Program-made: the position numbers and the translations under genes
NCBI GenBank assembly: GCA_016280525.1
Contig: JAEEGW010000197.1
Coordinates: forward strand, 1 to 5,448
Length of the DNA stretch: 5,448 nucleotides
DNA from: Clostridiales bacterium
Lineage (GTDB): Bacteria > Bacillota > Clostridia > Oscillospirales > CAG-272
Direction: 5' to 3'
Part shown: positions 1 to 5,448 of the stretch, one piece after another
How positions within the stretch are numbered: the first letter of the stretch is position 1
Layout of the letters: each line of letters starts with the position of its first letter
Notes under the pieces: generated by a model
Databases searched by the model: none
Seen by the model: only the letters and a program-made list of their open reading frames with translations
What the model was told of the DNA's origin: nothing

Positions 1-1971
1 ATCAAGACCCGGAATTGAGGTGACGTCTATCTTTTTCAGCATGATAAGCTCCGTGCAGAGGCGCGCTTTTTCGCTTATGCCGAGGCTGTTTATATACTTT
101 ACGGCGTCCGTCTTTTTCATTTCGTCGTCCGCCGGCTCAAATGAAAGTCCGCTCAGCACGTTTACGGTCCTGTCCGCGTTCTGCGCGCGCACGACGCCGC
201 TTTCCTCCGTGTGCGAAACTATATGATCCGTCAGAGCTTTGGTATATCCGACGGTCATCGTGAGCGTTATGCCCGTCGTGCCTTCCGCGGGTCTTATAAT
301 GCCCGTTATCTTCAGCTTCATAGCGTCCGACAGCACGTCCTTGAACGCTTCAGAGGTGTCTTTTATTTCCTTATATATATCGCCGTCTTTGACGTATTTG
401 TCAGACGCGGTGACGAGCAGGAATTCTTTGTTCAGTATTTCCTCGTACGTGAATTTATGCTGAGGGATATCCACCTTTTCACCCTTCGTTATCTTGGCAA
501 CAAGGTCGTCGTATTCCGATGCGGGGATAAGTCCGAGGCGGTAAAGAGTTAAATAAGATATCTCGTTATGCTCGTTTAACACAAGCACCGTTTCGTCGTA
601 GTTTTCCGGCCATTTGCCCGACGCGAGCTCGTAGCTCGTCTTCACCGCGTCGCTTACGAGACCGTCCGTCGACGGCAGAAGCTGCGCGTATGTCGTGCGC
701 ATCAACCCGCTCGTCGGCATCTGCGAATACATGGCGGAATTGGCGGTAAGCGATTCGTTAGTGTTTATAAGCTCGCCTTCCGGGTCGTAGGTATATACGC
801 CGAAATCAAGGTCGTATATATACACGACCCCGCTCGTGCCGGTGTATTTGTGTATCTCGCTTGTTTCATCATCCAGATACTTTTTGAAATCCGTCAGGTT
901 GTTCGTCGTCACGCTCGAGGTGAAAGCTGACGCCGCCTGAAGCATCCTGCCGTTTGAATAGACCGCGTCAAGCTCGTGATCGCCGCCCTCGTCCGCATCC
1001 GCGGAATTGGTGTTCATTATGCTGTTCAAGTCTATCGTCTGCGCGTCTATCGTTATGGGGTACGACGTCATCGTGCTTTTCTGAATGTCGGTTATATACG
1101 TATTTACGCCGTTTGACAGCGACATGATGAGCGCGATGCCGATAATGCCGATAGAGCCGGCAAACGCGGTGAGCACCGTTCTCGCTTTTTTGGTAAGCAG
1201 GTTGTTGAAGCTGAGAGAAAGCGACGTAAGATACGACATTGAGGATTTGCCCATATTTTTGTGGACCGGCGCGTCGTTTTTGTCTTCGTCCGGCTCGTAC
1301 GGCTGCGTGTCGCCGGTTATCTTTCCGTCGCGCAGCATGACGGTGCGCGTGGCATATTTTTCCGCAAGCTCCGGGTTGTGCGTGACCATGACGACAAGGT
1401 GATCCGCCGCCACCTGTTTGAGCAGCTCCATTACCTGTATGCTCGTCTTAGTATCAAGCGCGCCGGTCGGCTCGTCCGCCAGAAGTATCTCCGGGTCGTT
1501 TACGAGAGCTCTCGCTATCGCTACGCGCTGCATCTGACCGCCGGAGAGCTGATTCGGCTTTTTGTGTATCTGGTCGCCGAGTCCCACGTCGGTCAATACC
1601 TGTTTTGCGCGTTTTCTTCTTTCCTTTTTTGAGATGCCGGAGATCGTAAGCGCCAGCTCAACGTTAGACAAAACGGACTGATGCGGGATAAGATTATACG
1701 TCTGAAAAACGAATCCCACGGTGTGATTTCTGTAAGAATCCCAGTCTCTGTCTTTATATTTTTTAGTTGAAATGCCGTTTATTATCAGATCTCCGTGATC
1801 ATACCTGTCAAGTCCGCCTATAACGTTTAACAGCGTCGTCTTGCCGGAGCCCGACGGTCCGAGCACGGCGACGAATTCGTTGTCACGGAGATTCAGGCTC
1901 ACGCCGTCAAGCGCGCGCTGCACGAGATCTCCGGTTTTATACGTTTTGCTTATATCTTTGATTTTAAGCAT
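1..1971 (-). CDS. ABC transporter, fused ATPase and FtsX-like permease, 3' end outside window
   Basis: The frame stays open from an ATG at 1971 to the left edge, giving 657 codons with no stop, so the gene is partial. Residues 1-220 form a complete ABC ATPase of the MacB/LolD/YknY type: Walker A GPSGSGKTT (38-46), Q-loop Gln90, signature LSGGQMQR (142-149), Walker B ILLADEP (162-168), D-loop ALD (171-173) and H-loop His198. A charged linker (about 221-245) leads to one hydrophobic helix (about 264-286), the first permease segment. Residues from about 290 to the edge are polar and probably form the large extracytoplasmic domain typical of this group. The remaining membrane helices expected of an FtsX-type permease would lie beyond the edge. 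Such proteins are mechanotransmission-type exporters or lipoprotein/peptide handling systems rather than importers; the substrate cannot be read here. A GGAG ribosome binding site six bases upstream supports the start. The gene is divergent from the rest of the window. Confidence 0.93.
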   Translation of the reverse strand, partial: MLKIKDISKTYKTGDLVQRALDGVSLNLRDNEFVAVLGPSGSGKTTLLNVIGGLDRYDHGDLIINGISTKKYKDRDWDSYRNHTVGFVFQTYNLIPHQSVLSNVELALTISGISKKERRKRAKQVLTDVGLGDQIHKKPNQLSGGQMQRVAIARALVNDPEILLADEPTGALDTKTSIQVMELLKQVAADHLVVMVTHNPELAEKYATRTVMLRDGKITGDTQPYEPDEDKNDAPVHKNMGKSSMSYLTSLSLSFNNLLTKKARTVLTAFAGSIGIIGIALIMSLSNGVNTYITDIQKSTMTSYPITIDAQTIDLNSIMNTNSADADEGGDHELDAVYSNGRMLQAASAFTSSVTTNNLTDFKKYLDDETSEIHKYTGTSGVVYIYDLDFGVYTYDPEGELINTNESLTANSAMYSQMPTSGLMRTTYAQLLPSTDGLVSDAVKTSYELASGKWPENYDETVLVLNEHNEISYLTLYRLGLIPASEYDDLVAKITKGEKVDIPQHKFTYEEILNKEFLLVTASDKYVKDGDIYKEIKDTSEAFKDVLSDAMKLKITGIIRPAEGTTGITLTMTVGYTKALTDHIVSHTEESGVVRAQNADRTVNVLSGLSFEPADDEMKKTDAVKYINSLGISEKARLCTELIMLKKIDVTSIPGLD

Positions 1972-1977
1972 AATTAT

Positions 1978-1981
1978 CTCC
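1978..1981 (-). promoter_or_regulatory. Ribosome binding site of the ABC transporter gene
   Basis: On the minus strand the sequence reads GGAG, followed by six bases and then ATG at 1971. This spacing is standard and fixes the start just before the MLKIKDI N-terminus, which is where ATPases of this family normally begin. No convincing minus-strand promoter with both boxes was found farther upstream. Confidence 0.75.
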
Positions 1982-2052
1982 GATTTTAATATCTTTTTTC
2001 AAATAATATCATATAAATGAAAACTGAAAATTACGTCGTAATATATCTTTGT

Positions 2053-2076
2053 AAAGTTAAAGTTAAATTTAAATGT
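2053..2076 (+). repeat. Four imperfect tandem hexamers abutting the promoter (possible UP element)
   Basis: Four consecutive hexamers, AAAGTT, AAAGTT, AAATTT and AAATGT, end one base before the -35 box at 2078. The first two are identical and the others differ from them by one or two bases. An A/T-rich tract in this position could act as an UP element bound by the RNA polymerase alpha subunit, or as an operator. This is inference from position and composition; simple AT-rich intergenic sequence is the alternative. Confidence 0.4.
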
Positions 2077-2077
2077 A

Positions 2078-2105
2078 TTGACAAATCCGGTTTTATGTGT
2101 ATAAT
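2078..2105 (+). promoter_or_regulatory. Consensus sigma-A promoter for the three-gene operon
   Basis: TTGACA (2078-2083) and TATAAT (2100-2105) both match the housekeeping consensus exactly and are 16 bases apart. Transcription would start near 2112, leaving a leader of about 40 bases before the ATG at 2152. The promoter faces the membrane protein gene and, through it, the dockerin esterase and the methyltransferase-like gene. It lies in an otherwise AT-rich, gene-free 180-base region between divergent genes, which contains no visible terminator or riboswitch. Confidence 0.85.
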
Positions 2106-2151
2106 ATACATTAGCAAAAGGGTTTTTACAGTATTTTAGCCGAAAATCAGT

Positions 2152-2550
2152 ATGTTAAAAACAAATCAGCTTATGAAGAAACACAGAAAAATGTCAGAAA
2201 AAACGTGCTTTCTTACTTCGTGCACGTTTACCGCAGCTTCGGTTCTGACCGCGGTCCTTTTGATATGCCTGTACTTTCTGTCGCCGAAAACGGAAATGCA
2301 GGGCATGGGCGGTGTGATCACTTTTTACGCGATCTCCGCCGCTAAGATGGCAATACTGTGTTTTTTGTCAGCCGTTACTTTGTTTTTATCTCTGTTATCC
2401 CTCGTTTTCTCGGTAAAAACGGCTGTGGACAACCTGGGTACGGTGCGGATAATGGGTATCATGCTGACCGCACTGAACGCTTCTTCCGCGGCGTTCGGCG
2501 CTTTTGTGTTGTTCTTTATACTTTTATACTTTGGAAATTTTAAAATTTAA
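2152..2550 (+). CDS. Small integral membrane protein, three predicted helices, function unknown
   Basis: This 132-residue protein is not one I recognise. After a basic N-terminus (KKHRK, 9-13) it has three hydrophobic stretches at about 20-44, 60-88 and 100-127, separated by short polar loops. The positive-inside rule suggests the N-terminus is cytoplasmic and the C-terminus outside. No catalytic motif or lipobox is evident. It is the first gene after the promoter at 2078-2105 and ends 21 bases before the dockerin esterase, so the two are probably co-transcribed. The start is uncertain: none of the in-frame ATGs at 2152, 2173 and 2191 has a clear ribosome binding site, and all three lie before the first helix. 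The longest form is given because it starts about 40 bases from the predicted transcript start. A role in export or anchoring of its neighbour is possible but nothing in the sequence shows it. Confidence 0.75.
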   Translation: MLKTNQLMKKHRKMSEKTCFLTSCTFTAASVLTAVLLICLYFLSPKTEMQGMGGVITFYAISAAKMAILCFLSAVTLFLSLLSLVFSVKTAVDNLGTVRIMGIMLTALNASSAAFGAFVLFFILLYFGNFKI

Positions 2551-2571
2551 ATATAAGAAAGCAGGTGCAAA

Positions 2572-4479
2572 ATGAAAAAAATCATATCATTCGTCCTTCT
2601 GGCCGCGTTTGTATGCGCGACGATAATCGGGGCAGGCTCCGTTGTTTTCTCCGCACTTCTCGGAGACACCAACGGCGACACCGAGATAGACAACAAGGAC
2701 GTTGTGGCGCTGTTCAGATATGCCAGCGGCAACAAGGATAGTGCAATAGAAGAAAACTGCGATATCAACAGAGACGGCGAGATAAACAACAAGGACGTTG
2801 TTGAACTCTTCAGAGCCGTCAGCGCCGGCGTGGTACCGACCGACACGGAAGAGCCGACGGAAGAAGAGACTGAAGAGCCGACCGAGGAAGAGACCGAAGA
2901 GCCGACTGAAGAAGTGACCGAAGAGCCGACTGAGGAAACAACTGAAGAAGTGACCGAAGAGGAAACTCAGCCGGAAGAGCCGAGAGAATACGCGCAGAGC
3001 TTTACGGTATCCCGCGCCATAAGCAAAGACATGGTCTTGCAGAGAAACGAACCGATACGTATATGGGGCTGGGCGCCCGAATCCGAAGAGGGCAAATACG
3101 TCCGCGCCGAATTCTCCGGTCTTACCGGCGAAGCACAGATAGTTGACGGTGCATGGCTCATAACGCTGAGCGACGTGCTCCCCGCTTGCACCACACCTAA
3201 GGATATAACGGTATCCGGCGGTACGGGCGAGGACGGCAACGACGTAAAAACGGTCATAACAAACGTTCTGGTAGGCGACGTTTACTGGATCGCGGGTCAG
3301 TCCAATATCTATTACCCCGTATCCGCCATAAACAGCGAACCTCTGGCTCCGCAGGAAGCAAAAAACGTTGAAGTAAGCAACGATATGCTTATACGTCTCA
3401 ACAGAACGACAGCCAGTGACCTTGCCGGTATAACGCTCGGCACGAACGACGTCAGCGAGGACGTTGTAAACAGACGCGGCTGGCAGAAGCCGAAGAGGGG
3501 CGCCTTGGCGTTCTCCGCTCTCGGCTACTACACGGCTGTAAAACTGTATAACGCGCTTGAACGCGAGGTTCCGATAGGAATGATAGAATTTGACGGCAAC
3601 GGCATGGCGCTGCACGGATTCTTACCGAACGAAGTACGCGACGCACTCAACGTCAGCACGGTGGACGCAAACGGCGTTTATTCCGCTCCCGGCGTAAACC
3701 CTCACGCTTCGTCTTATATGTATAACCACGCCATGTATTCGTTCCAGAATATGCCGATAGCCGGCTTCATCTGGTATCAGGGCGAGTCCGACTGCTCCGG
3801 ATCTAACGACAACTGTTACGCATACGCACAGAGATTTACGGCTATGATAAACTATATAAGAGATAAGCACGACCAGATAAATCACGATTATCCCGTATAT
3901 ATCGTCGAGCTTTCACCGAGCTTCCAGTACAGCTCGACCGGTCAGGCGAACCAGTATATTGATTTTGCAACGGTAAGAATGAATATGGGTTCCATACCGA
4001 CAATGCTTGCAAACGCTCATATATGCTCCACCGAGGATCTCTGGAAAGACCAGGATTACAATAACAACCTGCACCCGTACAACAAGTGGGAGATCGCGGA
4101 ACGTATGAAGAAATTGGTACTTGCATACGGTCTGGGCATAGGAGACCCGGCGGAAGCCGAAGGACCGATAGTTGAATCGTTCACGGTCTCCGCGGACGGC
4201 AAGACTGCGACCGTAAAATTCAGAAACGTCGGCAAAGGTCTCGTTGCACAGGGCGGCGTCCTCAAAGGATTCAAAGTAGCTACGAGCACGTCCAAGTACT
4301 CCGCCATATACGAACCCTCGTCTGCCGTGATATCCGGTACGGACACAGTCGTTCTTACGTATACCAGAGCGATCAAAAAAGTCGCTTACAACAACAAGCT
4401 GTCCTATACCTTCCCGGAAGCCGTCACTCTGTGCAATTCAGGCGGTATCCCCTGCGCCGCATTTATATTAAGCGAGTAA
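2572..4479 (+). CDS. Secreted dockerin-containing sialate O-acetylesterase family (SGNH) esterase
   Basis: The 635-residue protein has five parts. A signal peptide (KK then a hydrophobic core, about 1-28, cleavage probably within 16-28) exports it. A type I dockerin follows, with calcium loops D32-N34-D36-E38-D43 and D64-N66-D68-E70-D75, each followed by a VVxLFR helix. A Glu/Pro/Thr linker occupies 93-137. The esterase part (about 141-520) begins with the family's beta domain (SKDMVLQRNEPIRIWGW, 151-167), then the GQSN block with likely nucleophile Ser244, WYQGESD (401-407) and LHPYNK with likely catalytic His501. A C-terminal beta domain (about 530-635) ends in the family-like CNSGGIPCAAF. 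Known relatives remove O-acetyl groups from sialic acids or from acetylated hemicellulose; the substrate here is undetermined. The dockerin implies binding to a cohesin on a scaffold or cell surface. An imperfect AGGTG ribosome binding site (2563-2567) precedes the ATG. It probably shares a transcript with both neighbours. Confidence 0.93.
   Translation: MKKIISFVLLAAFVCATIIGAGSVVFSALLGDTNGDTEIDNKDVVALFRYASGNKDSAIEENCDINRDGEINNKDVVELFRAVSAGVVPTDTEEPTEEETEEPTEEETEEPTEEVTEEPTEETTEEVTEEETQPEEPREYAQSFTVSRAISKDMVLQRNEPIRIWGWAPESEEGKYVRAEFSGLTGEAQIVDGAWLITLSDVLPACTTPKDITVSGGTGEDGNDVKTVITNVLVGDVYWIAGQSNIYYPVSAINSEPLAPQEAKNVEVSNDMLIRLNRTTASDLAGITLGTNDVSEDVVNRRGWQKPKRGALAFSALGYYTAVKLYNALEREVPIGMIEFDGNGMALHGFLPNEVRDALNVSTVDANGVYSAPGVNPHASSYMYNHAMYSFQNMPIAGFIWYQGESDCSGSNDNCYAYAQRFTAMINYIRDKHDQINHDYPVYIVELSPSFQYSSTGQANQYIDFATVRMNMGSIPTMLANAHICSTEDLWKDQDYNNNLHPYNKWEIAERMKKLVLAYGLGIGDPAEAEGPIVESFTVSADGKTATVKFRNVGKGLVAQGGVLKGFKVATSTSKYSAIYEPSSAVISGTDTVVLTYTRAIKKVAYNNKLSYTFPEAVTLCNSGGIPCAAFILSE
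2848..2967 (+). repeat. Five 24-base in-frame tandem repeats encoding the acidic linker
   Basis: Five consecutive 24-base units encode EEPTEEET, EEPTEEET, EEPTEEVT, EEPTEETT and EEVTEEET, followed by QPEEP. Of the 45 residues from 93 to 137, 25 are glutamate. The first two units encode the same peptide but differ at synonymous sites, so the array is not a very recent duplication. It joins the dockerin to the catalytic module and is expected to be extended and strongly negative. The threonines and prolines are typical of linkers in secreted polysaccharide-active enzymes. Confidence 0.9.
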
Positions 4480-4483
4480 CGTC

Positions 4484-5341
4484 TTGGACTATAAAATATA
4501 CAACGACCGTGTATTTGAATGCATGAGCATGTATCTGAATCTTGCTCCGCATTTCATAAACGAAGAGATGTATATAAATACCGGCGGCGATGAGCTTGCG
4601 TACTCCGCGCTCCTCGCCGCCGTTTGTATGCTCGACACGGTAAACAGCCCGGATGATAAGATCTTATACAGAAAATATTTCATCCCGATGGTACACAGGC
4701 TGGATCCTGCGGATTTTGAAGATGACCCGTATTACAAAACGGTAAAGTTTGACGAAAAAGAGCTCGGTAGCTGGCGGCTTAAGCATTTGAGCTGCAAGGC
4801 GTACGAGGCTTTCGTCTGCGGCGACCCGGATATACTGCCGGACGGCAGGATACTGCCGAAGATCGGTTATTTTGAGCGCGATTTCGAATATCCCGCCGTG
4901 CTTGAGAACGGACGCGAATGGATGACTCTGTTGCCGAACGAGACGATAACGATAAAGCCGCACGTCAAAAACGCGGCAGGCAGAGTTTTGACGTTCGGTT
5001 TAGGGCTCGGATATTTCGCTTTTTCCGCGGCGCAGAAAGACTGCGTTTCCTCCGTTACGGTAGTGGAGCGCGACGGGGACGTCATAAAGCTGTTCTGCGA
5101 CGTAATACTGCCTCAATTCCCGAATAAAGAAAAAATAAAAATAATTCAGGCGGACGCTTTTGAGTACGCGGAACAGAATTATGCAAAGCGTTTGTACGAT
5201 TACGTATTTACCGATATTTGGCACGACGCGTCGGACGGAGTTGAACTGTATCTGAAAATGAAAGAATATGAAAAACTTTGTCCGGAATGCAGATACGAAT
5301 ACTGGATAGAAAATACGCTTAAACTCTATATACGGTCTTGA
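4484..5341 (+). CDS. Rossmann-fold SAM-dependent methyltransferase/spermidine synthase-like protein
   Basis: This 285-residue protein has a mostly helical N-terminal region (about 1-115) of no recognised family and a C-terminal class I methyltransferase-like fold. Visible motifs are the glycine-rich loop VLTFGLGLGYF (168-178), an acidic residue ending the next strand (VTVVERD, Glu195), IIQADAFEYA (220-229, Asp224) and YDYVFTDIWHD (238-248). This order resembles spermidine synthases and other aminopropyl- or methyltransferases, but no substrate motif identifies the reaction. No signal peptide is visible, so it should be cytoplasmic. The TTG start at 4484, four bases after the preceding TAA, is chosen because it keeps a well-formed N-terminus and suits translational coupling. 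There is only a weak AGCGAG upstream, and ATG at 4523 (Met14) is the alternative. Its stop codon TGA lies inside the -35 box of the next promoter. Its link to the esterase is positional only. Confidence 0.82.
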   Translation: MDYKIYNDRVFECMSMYLNLAPHFINEEMYINTGGDELAYSALLAAVCMLDTVNSPDDKILYRKYFIPMVHRLDPADFEDDPYYKTVKFDEKELGSWRLKHLSCKAYEAFVCGDPDILPDGRILPKIGYFERDFEYPAVLENGREWMTLLPNETITIKPHVKNAAGRVLTFGLGLGYFAFSAAQKDCVSSVTVVERDGDVIKLFCDVILPQFPNKEKIKIIQADAFEYAEQNYAKRLYDYVFTDIWHDASDGVELYLKMKEYEKLCPECRYEYWIENTLKLYIRS

Positions 5342-5366
5342 CAATTACGTATTTTTATGATATAAT
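5338..5366 (+). promoter_or_regulatory. Consensus extended -10 sigma-A promoter of smpB
   Basis: TTGACA (5338-5343) and TATAAT (5361-5366) both match consensus exactly, with the optimal 17-base spacer, and TGA at 5358-5360 supplies the TGn extended -10 motif. Transcription should start near 5373, giving a leader of about 26 bases. The -35 box contains the TGA stop (5339-5341) of the upstream gene. No terminator separates the two genes, so read-through from upstream may add to this promoter. Confidence 0.88.
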
Positions 5367-5382
5367 ACGGCTTCCGAACAAA

Positions 5383-5392
5383 AAGGAGGTGA
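5383..5392 (+). promoter_or_regulatory. Perfect ribosome binding site that fixes the GTG start of smpB
   Basis: AAGGAGGTGA is fully complementary to the end of 16S rRNA. Its AAGGAGG core ends nine bases before GTG at 5399. This placement decides in favour of the GTG start, since no ATG lies in this frame before the window ends. It is much stronger than the sites of the three upstream operon genes. Confidence 0.88.
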
Positions 5393-5398
5393 AACGCC

Positions 5399-5448
5399 GT
5401 GGCGGATAATAAAGACGGGATAAAGCTTGTTGCGTCAAACAAAAAAGC
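5399..5448 (+). CDS. smpB: SsrA-binding protein SmpB, N-terminal fragment cut by window edge
   Basis: Only 16 full codons are present, reading (V/M)ADNKDGIKLVASNKK, with the next codon beginning GC (Ala). The segment KLVASNKKA matches the conserved N-terminus of SmpB, which in relatives reads like KVLSQNKKA before an (R/N)HDYFI segment. SmpB binds tmRNA and delivers it to stalled ribosomes in trans-translation. The consensus promoter and perfect ribosome binding site just upstream fit a constitutively, strongly expressed housekeeping gene. In many Firmicutes smpB follows rnr (RNase R); here the upstream neighbour is a methyltransferase-like gene. With so few residues the identification rests on one short motif and should be confirmed from the downstream sequence. 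Confidence 0.72.
   Translation, partial: MADNKDGIKLVASNKK

Noticed and set aside
211..552. Plus-strand open frames between 20 and 1632 opposite the ABC transporter.
   Set aside because: The minus-strand frame is continuous and has all ABC ATPase motifs; the plus-strand frames overlap each other and encode no recognisable protein.
1972..2077. A possible minus-strand promoter for the ABC transporter, with candidates such as TTTACA or TTGTCA and AT-rich -10-like words.
   Set aside because: No pair of boxes had both a good match and 16-18 base spacing, and AT-rich sequence gives such words by chance.
2116..2127. A short AAAAGGGTTTT inverted repeat in the operon leader, possibly a hairpin.
   Set aside because: The stem is four A-T pairs with a three-base loop, far too weak for a terminator or riboswitch.
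2587..3615. A 342-codon open frame on the minus strand opposite the dockerin esterase.
   Set aside because: It lies antisense to a gene with clear domains, its product is rich in Arg, Phe and Tyr in a low-complexity way that mirrors the Glu-rich linker, and it shows no known motif. It is a by-product of codon bias in the real gene.
5342..5398. A rho-independent terminator between the methyltransferase-like gene and smpB.
   Set aside because: No GC-rich stem followed by a T-run is present; the space is filled by the promoter and ribosome binding site.

Overview
The window looks like chromosomal DNA from a low-to-mid GC Gram-positive anaerobe, probably a gut or rumen member of the Clostridia (Bacillota). 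The evidence is near-consensus sigma-A promoters (TTGACA/TATAAT), a perfect AAGGAGGTGA ribosome binding site, a secreted protein with a type I dockerin, and a fused ATPase-permease ABC protein. The genus cannot be fixed from this sequence.

Layout. Positions 1-1971 (minus strand) carry the first 657 codons of a MacB/YknYZ-like ABC transporter with ATPase and FtsX-type permease parts in one chain; it runs off the left edge. A 180-base AT-rich divergent intergenic region (1972-2151) holds a consensus promoter facing right. That promoter precedes three tightly packed plus-strand genes: a small three-helix membrane protein of unknown function (2152-2550), a secreted dockerin-bearing SGNH esterase of the sialate O-acetylesterase family (2572-4479), and a Rossmann-fold, methyltransferase/spermidine-synthase-like protein (4484-5341). 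Gaps of 21 and 4 bases and no visible terminator suggest one transcript. At the right edge a second consensus promoter, whose -35 box overlaps the stop codon of the methyltransferase-like gene, drives the start of what is very probably smpB (5399 onward).

Functional reading. The central gene is the informative one. It has an N-terminal export signal, two canonical calcium-binding dockerin repeats, a 45-residue glutamate-rich linker built of 8-residue repeats, and an esterase module. This fits an enzyme that removes O-acetyl groups from glycans (sialic acids or plant polysaccharides) while docked to a cohesin-bearing scaffold. The two flanking operon genes have no evident link to this job. The trans-translation gene and the transporter look like ordinary housekeeping or envelope functions.

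No RNA gene, mobile element, CRISPR array or clearly new system was seen. The best leads are the N-terminal dockerin/acidic linker architecture, the uncharacterised membrane protein at the head of the operon, and the overlapping smpB promoter.
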